DNA from: Malus domestica
Taxonomy: Eukaryota > Streptophyta > Magnoliopsida > Rosales > Rosaceae
Reading direction: 5' to 3'
Length of the DNA: 64,000 nucleotides
Assembly (NCBI RefSeq): GCF_042453785.1
Contig: NC_091676.1
Span: 69,501-133,500, forward strand
Shown: positions 34,022 to 46,100 of the stretch, in pieces
How positions within the stretch are numbered: the first letter of the stretch is position 1
Layout of the letters: each line of letters begins with the position of its first letter
Position numbers and translations under genes: made by a program
The notes under the pieces: model-generated
What the model saw: the letters and a program-made list of their open reading frames with translations, nothing else
What the model was told of the DNA's origin: nothing
Databases searched by the model: none

Positions 34022-37000
34022 ATGGATTTGGACCAGTGGATCTCAAAGGTGAAGGAAGGACAGCATCTTCTGGAGGACGAGCTTCAACTCCTATGCGAAT
34101 ACGTCCGTATCTCTATCTCTTTCTTTCCTTTATCTACATTTCTACATCTAGGGTTTTTGCACATATCTAAGCCTGTTGGTCGCTGTTAAATTCAAATTGG
34201 TTTTTGTAATCGCTTTGTCTAATACGTTTGATTTCTCGATCAATTTGGGCATCCGATTTCTATGTAGCTTGTTCACTCAATTTTTGTTCACAAACGATCT
34301 TTGACTAACCGGTGATTGAGCTTGAGTAGCTAATAGACTGATGGGCTTCAAGATTCAATACATACCCCTTTGATTAAAAGTAGAAAGAAACCATCTTTCT
34401 CTTTCTTTTTTTTGGTTCCCCCCCTACTCACTGCCTGCATATGTTTAGGGTTGCCCTTGCATGTCACAGAGAGTATGTTACAGTTCATTACTCAATGCTT
34501 AACGTTATCAACACTCTTGATCATGCTCACCATAGTTTACTCAATCTTTTTTTTCATTACACGTCAATTACTTGTTTGGCAAAAAGAACTGCTTTTGGCT
34601 ACCGAATCCAAAACCTGAAATACCTAGTTTGGAAGTCTAGTGTTACTTGTGATATGCACTCAGTAGATAAAGTTGGTTTTTCAAAATTTTGTACGGGACT
34701 GTCTGATACATAAATATGTGCAGCGGTTGGAGAGCGTATTACTTTTGTCCACATCCAGCAAAACCGTGAAGTTTCATTTGAGCCTGTCAATTCTGACTTC
34801 CCTCTCACGTCATGCGAGTCTCACCATATAACAGTGGGTCCCACACAATTGTCCTGAGAGGGAGGTAACTTATGACGGGCTCATACAATAATACACGTAC
34901 ATGTTAAGCTAGTTATTGAAAATGGTTAGCGCAATATTATTCTTCGAAGTGCCATGTAGAAACATTCCTGTGGCTGTGTAGGTTATTTACTTTGCTATTT
35001 TCTAATTGTCTATGTTTTTAGTTGGTGATGATGATCTGCTTATGGATTAATATAAATAGTCCCATGAGTAGTAGTTTCAGGTTTTCCTTATCTAGAGGAG
35101 TTTTGTAATTTTTGTTGCCCTTGTTTGTCATTTTAACTATCACAGGTAAAAGAGATTCTTATTGAGGAGTCCAATGTGCAACCTGTAAACAGTCCGGTCA
35201 CTGTTTGTGGCGATATTCATGGCCAATTCCACGACCTAATGAAACTTTTCCAGACTGGAGGCCATGTACCAGAGACAAATTACATATTTATGGTATGATT
35301 TGTATTTTTTTTGTTATTAAATTTGATAAAATCTCTGCACGTCATCATAAAAATATTGTTTGGTTGTCTTCTGGTGGTGTTTAATATTCCTAGCTTGTTT
35401 GCAGGGCGATTTTGTTGATCGAGGATACAATAGCCTTGAAGTTTTCACTATCCTTTTGCTTCTTAAGGCGAGGTACAAATATTTTAGACTTTTGTTTGGA
35501 AGAATGTGTTTTAATAATGAGGTCTTTACTTTTCAAATTACTATTTGCAGTCATGCACGCTACTTAGCGTTTTGGTACTTGTGCACCATATAATTATGCC
35601 TTTGATGTGCATTGCAGCCCTATGATATGCCGTGTATGGTTTAGTTATCATTTGGGTCAGTACTAAATGGATAATTTCAGTAATAAGAAAGAGTCTTGGA
35701 AGCTATCACTTACGGGATTATGTTTTATAAATTTAACCTGTAGAACGAATACAATTTGGAGTTTACAGTTGGGTTCATTGCACCAAGGTACCCACTCTGA
35801 AATGTTGGTCTGTTTCGTTATGAAAGGCTAAATTGTTGTATGCATTCTACCTTTTTAATTCTCTCTCTTTTCTGTTCTTTCTAATCTCTCCTCTCTCTCC
35901 TCTCTTCTCTCTTCTCTCTCTTTCTGGTTATCATCTTGCTTTTTTGGTGGGAGGAAGAAGCGTATAGGTCTGAGAAGATGTGCGGTGTGTTGTACTTTTA
36001 TGCGCAAACGGAAGCAAATTCTAACAAAGTACCAATATTAACGTCGTAGGTGAAAGCTAAAACAAACAATCTCAAACTAACACGAGATTTACGTGGTTCG
36101 GCGTAAAGCCTACTCCACGGGCGAAGCACGGCAAGGAATTTCACTAAACAAACGGAGATTACAAAAGAGTGTTTAAACTTTCACAACCCAAATCCCACAA
36201 ATTACAAACCCTAAACCAAATGAGTAGAGAACCCAAAACTAACGGAGAAGATTCATCTAAATTGCTCTCTAACTTACAAACTCACAAATTGACTCTCACC
36301 AAATTGCCACACGAATGAGCCACACAAAATACACTAACCCTAAGGTCCTATTTATAGTGCATAGGACTTAGGTTACAATAGGAATCCTAATAGGAAATAA
36401 ATCCGAATCCTAATCAAATAGGTAATTAACAAAATCTATCCACCAAGGAAACTAACTAAAAAGTCAAAACCAAACCCAAATAGGACACCAAAACCAAATA
36501 GGTATCACAAACCTAATTTATTGCATCATCCTAATTTTTAGCCGACCCCACTTAGTGGGAAAAGGCTTTGTTGTTGTTGTTGTTGTATCCTAATTTTTAG
36601 CCAAAAACCCAACAATCTCCACCTCGGCGAGAAATTAGCAAACTTCCAAATTTGGGATACCAAAATACAAACGCAAACGTGCACCAAATTCTTTCGAAAC
36701 TGATCTCCACCTAGACTCAAAAAATCCAAAAGTCTTCAAACTTGAAATTTCCTCCAACGCCTTCTCCAACAAATTTCATTATGGAAACTAACAAATACGA
36801 AACAAAATCCAAGCAAAAACTTGAACATACGAACAAAAAGTACGAATTGCACTCCACCCAAAGAGCTTGAGTACCAAGCTCACCTCTTCACATAACCCTT
36901 AGAGGAGTTCAGAACAACGATCTTCTGCTAAGTTTGCATCAACACTAGCAAAAGACTTATCAAACTTCTTTTTGCCCTTGAGTTTAGGGCAATCTACTTT

Positions 37001-40000
37001 CCAATGACCTTCCTTATAACAATAGCTACAAGTGTTCCTTCCAAGTTTGCTCCTTTCCTTATTCCTTCCTTGAATTACCAAAGCTCCATCTTGTGTGTTA
37101 GACACTTTATTCTTTAGCTCTTTAGAATTCAAAGCAACTTTAACATCTTCCAAACTAAGACTTTCTCTACCAAATAGTATGGTATCGACAAAGTGTTCAT
37201 ACGAAGGAGATAAAGAACACAACAGAGTTATCGTATAATCCTCATCACTAATTTGGTTGTCCACACTTTTCAAATCCATCATAAGTTTATTGAATTCATC
37301 AACATGCTTATGAATTGACATACCTTCATCCATACGAAGAGTATGCAAACTTTTCTTCAAATACAACCGTTTAGCAAGGGATTTGGTCATATACAAGCTC
37401 TCCAATTTTATCCACAACTCCAGTGTAAATTTGATGCTACCAACTTCACGCAAAACTTCATTCGATAAAGTCAGCAGGATTGCTCCAAGTGCCCGTTCCA
37501 TAACGTCTTCTTTTTCTTCATCAGTCCACGAATCCGGCAAAGCCTTCACACCCATTAGCGTTTTCAAAAGCCCTTGTTGAACTAACAAAGCACGCATCTT
37601 CAATTGCCAAATACCAAAGTCATTGCCGTTGAACTTTTCATTATCAACTTTCACCGATGACACAGAAGGCTTCATAGTGACTGCCAAGCAAAGCCCAAGT
37701 CAAAACCTGGGCTTTGATACCACTTGTTGTACTTTTATGCGCAAACGGAAGCAAATTCTAACAAAGTACCAATATCAACGTCGTAGTTGAAAGCTAAAAC
37801 AAACAATCTCAAACTAACACGAGATTTACGGGGTTCGGCGTAAAGCCTACTCCACGGGTGAAGCACGGCAAGGAGTTTCACTAAACAAACGGAGATTACA
37901 AAAGAGTGTTTAAACTCTCACAACCCAAATCCCACAAATTACAAACCCTAAACCAAACGAGTAGAGAACCCAAAACTAACGGAGAAGATTCTCCCAAATT
38001 GCTCACAAACTGACAAACTCACAAATTGACTCTCACCAAATTGCCACACGAATGAGCCACACAAAATACACTAACCCTAAGATCCTATTTATAGTGCATA
38101 GGACTTAGGTTACAATAGGAATCCTAATAGGAAATAAATCCAAATTCTAATCAAATAGGTAATTAACAAAATCTCTCCACCAAGGAAACTAACTAAGAAG
38201 TCAAAATCAAACCCAAATAGGACACCAAAACCAAATAGGTAACACAAACCTAATTTATTGCATCATCCTAATTTTGAGCCAAAAACCCAACACGGTGATG
38301 GCTGTTTTTTGGGTAATTTGGGGGGAGAAGAATAGAAGGATATTTGACAATGTGAGGGTGATGATGTGGATTAGTGGGGGGAGTGGGTTTGCTTCTAAAC
38401 ATCTGTATGGGTTTTGATCTCTTAAGAGTTTAGGGATGGATTTTCTTTTGCGTTACTTTTTTTTAGTTTTTTAAATCAGAATGCAGCTCTTTATTAATGG
38501 TTCCTGTTTCTTTGCTTATGTTTTTAGGTTCATGGTCCATTTCTTTTTAGATCTTTGTTTTCTTAAGAGTTTTGGAAGCGTTCTTTTTACTGCTGTTTTG
38601 TTCTTATAAAAATTAGACAGTTTTAGGGCTCGTTTGGATGTGCTTTTAAAATGACTGAAAGTGCTTTTAGAGAAAATATTTTTGGGTTCCAAAAGCACTT
38701 CAAGTGCTTTTTGCAAGAAGCACCAATTGTGTGCTTCTTCTAGGAAAAACACTTCCAGGATTTACTTGCATTTATATTAAGGATTGGTTCTAAAACATTT
38801 CCACCAAAAGCGCTTTCAATTATTTTAAAAGCACATCCAAACGAGCTCTTAATTATTATCTACATCAGGAGATGATGAATGGAATGCGAGATTGCTTTAA
38901 CTTTCAACTTCTCTTTGTTGACAATCTCAAATTTTATGAGATGTTTAGGTTTTTCTTCTCGTAGCTAATGTAGTCTTCTTTTACTTGTGGCTATAGATAT
39001 CCAGCTAATATTACCCTTTTGCGTGGTAATCATGAGAGCAGGCAACTTACCCAGGTATGATATTATATAGATTGTATGGTGTTTTGGAAGAGACAATTAT
39101 TAACGATACCCTCTAGTGTTTTGTTGAATACCAAAATTGGGAGCAAGGGTTCCAATGCTGTTTTTATTTGTTTGCATTTTGTTCTTTTGAATATTATTGT
39201 GTTAAAGCTATTGGTGGCTGGAATGAAATTGCAGTTCAGTGTATTCAGAGGTACTTTAGAGCACTTTTTGTGCCGACCATACTCAAATATTGCAATGTAA
39301 TAGACTTGTTGGTTTGGCATGTAATGGTTGCTTAATATAATGGAGTCGATTGCAAGAGTTGTGTGCTAAAGGTTGAGTTGATAAATGAATTGCATGAATC
39401 TGAGTAAGAAATCCCAGATATTAGTGTTTCCATTTTTCTTATTCCTAGAATATATAGGAGGTCCAGGTGCATATGTATAATTTAGATCCAAATGTTCAGT
39501 AGAGGGACCTGATTAGGAGGTTACTGCCATAGCAGCATTTATTTAACTGTCTGTGCATGGAGTTTTGTTGCTGGCATTGTCAGTTGAATCCTTATCAATT
39601 AAAGTTGATCTCTGCTAGGTATATGGCTTTTATGACGAATGCCAGAGGAAGTATGGAAATGCTAATGCCTGGCGGTATTGTACAGATGTTTTTGACTATC
39701 TGACACTATCGGCAATTATAGATGGAACTGTAACCTTCTCTCCCTCTCCCCTTCTCTCTTGTCTATGTATATATATGTATGTGTTAGTATGCATATATCT
39801 CTTATCTCTGTCTCTGTGCATATTCCTATTTGTAACTTTGATTGCGTACTTTTTGATGGCAAATATGTTTATGTGGTTTGTCTTCCCAGGTGTTATGTGT
39901 CCATGGTGGACTTTCTCCTGACATCCGAACAATTGATCAGGTAAACCGTAATTTTTTTTGTATTATTTTTGTTCATATTATATATATAAGCATTTATGTT

Positions 40001-41737
40001 TTTCATGCGTGTTGCTACAGCTGAAATTCTGCAATTTCTTAGATTGTGTAGTTATGCGTTTTAACTGTAAATGATTGAAAGCAGCAGTGACTCCATAAGT
40101 GTTGGATTCTGGATCACTGGGTTCATGCTTTACCATGTGAACTACATGTCTATGACCTTGCTTTCAAAGAAGTTCTGTTTATTTTTGGTTTTCCATTTGT
40201 ATGAATCATCATCATCATCACTGTACATACCTTTTCGTTTAACAGATACGGGTCATTGAGCGAAATTGTGAAATTCCACATGAGGGGCCATTTTGTGATC
40301 TCATGTGGAGCGATCCTGAAGATATTGAAACATGGGCAGTAAGTCCGCGTGGAGCAGGTTGGCTGTTTGGATCCAGAGTCACTTCTGAGGTATTAAGATC
40401 TTACTAATTAACTAGGATTCTCCCTGCTTGCTCTCTCTCTTTCTCTCTCTCTCTCTCGCACACGCTCGTGCGCACGCACACACATCACACACATCACACA
40501 CATACTAAAGCTTAAGAATTTTGTTTTCTGCAGTTCAACCACATAAACAATCTAGATCTGGTTTGTCGAGCACACCAACTTGTTCAAGAAGGTCTTAAGT
40601 ACATGTTTCAAGATAAAGGCCTTGTAACTGTGAGATTCCAAACCTCTTTTGTTGATTTTTTTTTTTCGTAATATTGTAGAAGTTTTATTGAATAGTTGGG
40701 TTGTTGAATTTTGCAGGTCTGGTCTGCACCAAATTACTGTTATCGCTGTGGGAATGTGGCTTCTATCTTGAGTTTTAATGACAATATGGTAAAGATTACT
40801 GGCTTGCCTACAGCCTTTTTCTTAATGGAAACTTTTAGATTCAGACTTTTATGATATGTGTACTTAGGATATCTTTCCGTCACCTTCACAGCTTCACTGT
40901 ATGCATCACATAATTAAATTGATTATTTCTAGTGTCTGAAACACTTGGTTCTTAGAGACTTTCCAACATCCAAGAGCTGACATTTGCCATTTTCTAGAAT
41001 CTCTCAACTTTTAGACTTTGAACATATAAACTTTTGAAGTAGCTATACTTGGCCCGGGATATCAATGCCTAATTTGGCGAGGTTATAAACTCACAGTCAA
41101 ACATATTTATAAGATATGTCCAACTTCTAAAAGTAAAAATAAAAATTCCATATTCATGTTATCCTGGCATGAAAATAACTCTAAGCCATGCACCATGCTG
41201 CTTTTTGTTTTGGTGACCGAGAGGAGTGAAGATCAGTTTTTAATATCAAATATTCAGCTAGAAACTAAGGGCATGTTAGTTTTGAGGGCTTACTTTATAG
41301 ACATTTATTGCATATTGTATTAGTTGTGCTACATGGCTCTCTTCATTTTGGTCTCAGAGTTTTTCGCTTCTTGATTATTTGTAATATTTGTTGGACAGTG
41401 GAATCAGTAAGTAGGGATGGGCATTGGGCCAAAAAATGGTCTATAACCCACGAACTAAAGGACAAATAATGGTCCATAACCCATGAAAACCCATTTACCA
41501 ACATAATGGGTCTATCCATGTCTAATTGCTGCTGCGTGCACCTGAAAATAACGGTTTTTAGTATGTTTTTTTTACATCAAGTAGAATTTATGGCTGGACA
41601 TGAATTTAAAACCATTGCGTTCACGATGGTTGGTGTTCTGTCGTTTGAAACAGGAGAGAGAGGTGAAGTTCTTCACTGAAACAGAGGAGAACAACCAGAT
41701 GAGAGGACCGAGGACAGGAGTACCTTATTTCTTATGA
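34022..41737 (+). CDS. PPX: Protein phosphatase 4 catalytic subunit (PPX type), 10 exons
   Basis: A PPP-family serine/threonine phosphatase that acts with regulatory subunits, mostly in the nucleus. Exons are 34022-34102, 35146-35292, 35405-35472, 38997-39054, 39619-39729, 39890-39940, 40246-40389, 40534-40629, 40717-40788 and 41654-41737, giving 303 residues in frame. Metal-binding and catalytic motifs are intact: GDIHG (49-53), GDFVDRG (77-83) and RGNHE (108-112); HGGLSPD and WSDPED also follow. The C-terminus is YFL, the methylated tail of PP2A-like enzymes. RTGVPYFL and [15 protein letters not shown] favour PP4 over PP6. Intron 3 (35473-38996) is swollen by a Copia element and a MITE, but the splice sites are intact. 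The promoter must lie in or close to 33708-34021, directly beside the Mutator-like element. Confidence 0.97.
36542..36586 (+). mobile_element. 5'-truncated Au-like SINE in the 3' LTR
   Basis: The insert reads CCGACCCCACTTAGTGGG, then AAAAGGCTTTG and a (TTG)n tail, the known 3' end of plant Au SINEs. It is bracketed by a 14-base direct repeat ATCCTAATTTTTAG (36528-36541 and 36587-36600). The other LTR of the same element lacks it, so it landed after the Copia insertion. Confidence 0.88.
36899..37675 (-). CDS. Copia gag protein of the TR-GAG element
   Basis: Open frame of about 259 residues on the minus strand, taking the first ATG in the frame ([19 protein letters not shown]). It has the UBN2-type gag fold signature (NFGIWQ-like [12 protein letters not shown], then ETLWxKLE-like [10 protein letters not shown]) and a C-terminal zinc knuckle [14 protein letters not shown]. 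Gag packages element RNA in virus-like particles. Nothing follows it in frame before the 3' LTR, so reverse transcriptase would have to come from another Copia element. The open frame looks whole. Confidence 0.9.
   Translation of the reverse strand: MKPSVSSVKVDNEKFNGNDFGIWQLKMRALLVQQGLLKTLMGVKALPDSWTDEEKEDVMERALGAILLTLSNEVLREVGSIKFTLELWIKLESLYMTKSLAKRLYLKKSLHTLRMDEGMSIHKHVDEFNKLMMDLKSVDNQISDEDYTITLLCSLSPSYEHFVDTILFGRESLSLEDVKVALNSKELKNKVSNTQDGALVIQGRNKERSKLGRNTCSYCYKEGHWKVDCPKLKGKKKFDKSFASVDANLAEDRCSELL
38626..38848. mobile_element. Tourist-like MITE in PP4 intron 3
   Basis: The ends GGGCTCGTTTGGATGTGCTT and AAGCACATCCAAACGAGCTC are inverted repeats. The flanking TTA (38623-38625, 38849-38851) is the duplication typical of PIF/Harbinger elements. 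It is 223 bases long, with further internal inverted AAAGCACTT/AAGTGCTTT motifs. Confidence 0.85.
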
Positions 41738-43115
41738 TCTTTTGGAGTGATTACCTGCATCATTTGTATAATCATTTTAAGTCTTGGTATAGGTGTTGAG
41801 AGTACTGGAACAGAGAAGAATCTTGAATACGTCGGTCAGTTGCTTTGGGGTGGATCTCCTTTCTGCTTGACTGTAGGTTTTCCATCTGGTCTGTCTGGTA
41901 GCCACACTATTTTACATTCTTGGGTTGTGTATTACTTATTAGGTTGCTAATTGTTATTCAATTCTTAATCCATGCCCGATACATTTCGTTATGTTTCTTG
42001 TCTGCCCTGTTTTGCAATTCGCATCTTACATTTATTCTTGACGTGAATTTCTTCTGGAGGATGAAGTAATCTTTTAATAAATAATTCTCTAGCGGCTACA
42101 TTTTACGAATACATTTTTGTTCCTAGGAATGGATACACATTTTAACCGTTATGTTTGACGAATGAAAATTCACATTCGACAGTTTTGTTCACTTTTGAGC
42201 TCTGCTCTTGAAATGATATAAATAATCTGCCAAATTAAGAGGCGGTTGATAATTATTTTGTTTTTAAATTTTTGGTAATTACTTTTAGGTTTGAAAAAAA
42301 ATGAAAATGAAAGTTCCAAGAGTGAAATTTTGAGAAAGTAGTTTTTTTTTATTAAAATTAAAATTTGTTATTAAATAAATTTTTAGTTTAAAAACAAAAA
42401 AAAATGGATTAGATTTTTTTTCGTATGAAAATTAAGGGTCATCCAGCTTAATGTAAACTCAACGAGGACGTGAACCTCTCCAATGAACAACATTTAAAAA
42501 TGAAGATAAATGGACTACTTTAAAAATGAAATGCTCTAATCACCAAATCAATCAATTGAAGAAGTGACGAATTTAGGGCCCCGCTATCTCTCTCTCTTTC
42601 TTTCCTTTTCTTTTCGCAAATTCAGTATGGGCTGAAAAAACAAACTAGACAAATCAAAAGCCTATTTTGGGATGCTGTTATTTTGATCCAAAAACCTATT
42701 TTGGTTTCGCACTAGCTTTACAATCTCATTATTGACTGTAAAGAAGTCATCGAAAAAAATTAAAAATGCGAAGTCACACATATCTATAGAAAAAAGTATA
42801 CCTCAACTGATCACATGGTTGACTTGGGTCATGGTCTATCCCTTGGTCTTCATGTTTTTGTTTCTCCTCCTACCACTACTTCTTGCCTAGCTTTTTTGTT
42901 TTACTTGCCAGGCTTTGCCCTCCTCTGAACAAAAAAAACAAAAAAAACAACAACAAAAAAAAATTGCAAATTCAATGTCTGCATTATTATATCATTTTTT
43001 TGTGAGTTTATGAGAATTTATGAAATATTGGGCAGAAGTAGATAATAATTAGTTTACTAAAAAGGTGTGAAAAAAAAAAAAAAAATCTTCGTCGAGAAAA
43101 ATATATATAGGAAAG
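41738..43115. other. Spacer between PP4 and the oligopeptidase gene
   Basis: Contains the PP4 3' UTR, AT-rich DNA and the upstream region of the next gene. The open frame at 41747-41950 begins ten bases after the PP4 stop and shows no domain, so it is read as 3' UTR. A TATATATAGG just before 43110 may be the core promoter of the next gene but lies too close to the first ATG to be certain. Confidence 0.55.
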
Positions 43116-46100
43116 ATGGGAATGGTAATGAGAATGCATAAGCAGTGGCAGTGGCGCAGAGGGAACCTACTTCCGCTTGTCTACCTTCCAGTAGTCGTAT
43201 TGTCGTCATTTGGTGGTGGCGCCGGTTCCTCTCTAGGTTTCTCCGTCCGAGCGTCCACGTCATCAGAACCCACATCAAGAGTGAGGATGAGTGAGAGTGA
43301 GATGCAGCGGCCTCCGGTGGCGAAGAAGGTGGAGCATAAGATGGAGATGTTCGGCGACGTCCGCGTGGACAACTACTATTGGCTCCGCGACGACTCTCGC
43401 TCCGACCCCCAAGTCCTCTCTTACCTTCAACAAGAAAACGATTATACTCAATTCCTCATGTCTGGTATCAACTAAACTAGTATTGCATTGCTTACCTTTC
43501 CCCATCGCATCCAGCATTTTTCCTTCTTTATTCGATTATTTTCAATTTTTGATTTGATCTTCAATTCATTCAGCAGCACACCTTTAAACCTAACTAGCAG
43601 ATGCAATTTGTTGTTTCTTCTCTAATTGCTTGTTTCTCAACTATAACTACAATTCTCCATTTTAATTTAAAATTTAATTGGCTTACATTAGGAAATAAGA
43701 AATTCGAAGATCAACTCTACTCTGAGATTAGAGGGAGGATCAAGGAGGATGATATATCTGCACCTGAACGAAAAGGCCCCTACTATTACTATCAAAGGAC
43801 TCTCAACGGTATGGAGTACGTTCAGCATTGTCGCCGCTTAATACCCAAAACCAGCAGCGAGGGTGATGCGGACCCCCCAGTATCTGTGTATGATACCATG
43901 CCCACCGGACCTGATGCTCCTCCGGAGCATGTAATCTTCGATGAGAATGTTATGGCTAAAAATCATGCCTATTATAGCATTGCTGCTTTTAAGGTATCTA
44001 CCTAATCCAATATTACAACAACATGACAATGCGTTTATATGATGACGATCTCAATACAGTTTATGGAGTGTTTTCATGTTCATTTCTTAATCCTTCTTCA
44101 GGTTAGTCCAAACAACAATTTGGTGGCATATGCAGAAGACACCAAAGGAAATGAAATCTATACAGTTTATGTCATTGATGCCGAGACAGGTGCTCCTGTG
44201 GGTCTGCCTCTTGTTGGTACGACATCCTATCTTGAATGGGCCGGCAACGAGGCTTTAGTTTACATTACAATGGACGAGACCCTCCGCCCTGACAAGGTTT
44301 GATACTGCTGCTTTAAGCCCTCTGTTTCCTCATCTCATGCTATGTTTCACACACATACTTCACTTGCTTTTTCAATTGTTCTGCAACATAATTGTGGGTA
44401 GATTTTTGAGGTGTCATTACTCAAGGACTGGCGTGCCTGATAAAATATTTAGCCAATTTCTGAATTTTGAAATTTTTTCATGTTTCGGTGAAATTTAGAA
44501 CTAAGCAACTTACCCCAGTTGTGTACATCCTATCTGGGAGGCTTGCCTGCCGTGTTTACTTGTTATAATTTACATTGATATTTTGTTTCAATATTGTCTC
44601 CTATGACCACATTCCCATGCTTTTCCATGAGAATTCATTTTATGACATTGTTTATCTTGATAAGTGCTGAATATAACGTTGGATATATCCTCCTATATCT
44701 CTGTAGAATTCGATTCTGTTTTCTTGTTGGTTGTCTTGCTGCAGATGCAGTGAGCCAAGAGGTTATACCTTGAACCCTGTCTGGCTCACAGCCTCACGGA
44801 GAAAAAAATAGTGCATACATTCTGTTCCATTGTCTATTTTTGTGAGTAAACTGCTTAATCTGACATCTTGCTTTCTTTTTAATAGGCATGGTTACATAAG
44901 TTGGGGACAGAACAGTCAAGTGACTCCTGCCTCTATCACGAACTGGATGATATGTTTTCAATTGATCTTCAAGCTTCTGAGAGCAAAAAGTTCTTGTTTG
45001 TTGCATCCGAAAGTAAAACTACAAGATTCAACTTTTACCTTGATAATTCAAAGCCTGAAGATGGGCTTATGGTTCTGACACCTCGCCTAGATGGCATTGA
45101 TACATTTGTTAGCCATCGAGGAAATCATTTTTTTATAAAGAGGAGGAGCAACCAGTTTTTTAATTCTGAAGTAATTGCTTGTCCATTGGAAAATACATCT
45201 GAAACTACAGTTCTTCTTCCACACAGGGAAAGGTGATAACTAAATTTTTATATCCTTACTCCGCATGCAGGACCTTAATAATGTTCATGAATGGACTTGT
45301 CTTTTTTAATTTTTAAAAACATGCAACCACGTGATTTATGTTTTATCAATATTACGTCTAATTTTCCCCGGTGAAATTAAGTATATAGATAATTAAAAAA
45401 TTATATATCGACATGTGATTTGCAGTGCATTTTCCAGAAATGAAACTGGAAATTTTCCTTGAGCCATTCACTAGCTTTTTGTTTTTCTCACATATGCGCT
45501 GTTTTAACTGTGAATAAGAGAGATGTGACAATGGAATGAGTTAGATGTGTTGTTCACTACTCCATGCCACCTGGTCCAATTGTTGTGTATGGATTTGCGT
45601 ACTTTTCTATAACTTTTTCTCAGGGCCTGATATTTTTTAATTTTTTACCTTTACTATTCTTAGCAGGCATGTTTTCCTTGATAGTTAGGCATACTAATTT
45701 AGAAATTTCTTCAGTGTGAAAATTCAGGATATACATCTTTTTAGTGATCACCTTGTTGTATATGAACGTGAAGAGGGTCTACCAAAAGTCACTATCTATC
45801 AACTTCCAGATGTTGGACAACCACTTAAAACCCTTCATGGTGGTCAAGCTGTTAAATTTTTGGATCCCACATACTCTGTGGATCCATCAGAATCAGAATT
45901 TTCTTCCTGCATCTTACGATTTTCTTATAGCTCCATGAAAACACCTCCCTCTGTGTATGATTATGATATGAAGACAGGTGTTTCTGTTTTGAAGAAGATT
46001 GAAACGGTAAGTCGTATTTATTATTACTTCAAATACTAAATTTTAGGAGCCTAACCCTTTGTATACTTGTCTTTTTAACTCTCTTTTCATGTACATGTTT

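Larger units (their letters stand above)
35988..38292 (-). mobile_element. Gag-only Copia element (TR-GAG type) in PP4 intron 3
   Basis: LTRs at 35988-36614 and 37725-38292 begin TGTTGTACTTTTATGCGC and end CAAAAACCCAACA. A perfect 5-base duplication CGGTG flanks the element (35983-35987, 38293-38297). Read on the minus strand, a primer site TGGTATCAAAGCCC follows the 5' LTR (about 37710-37722) and GGTGGAGAT precedes the 3' LTR. The interior is only about 1.1 kb and holds gag alone, with no protease, integrase or reverse transcriptase. It looks whole for its type. The LTRs differ at about five sites in the first 155 bases, suggesting a fairly recent insertion. Confidence 0.93.

Noticed and set aside
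41400-41560. Possible hAT fragment (GGGATGGGCATTGGGCC)
   Set aside because: Resembles a hAT subterminal repeat, but no second end or target duplication was found.
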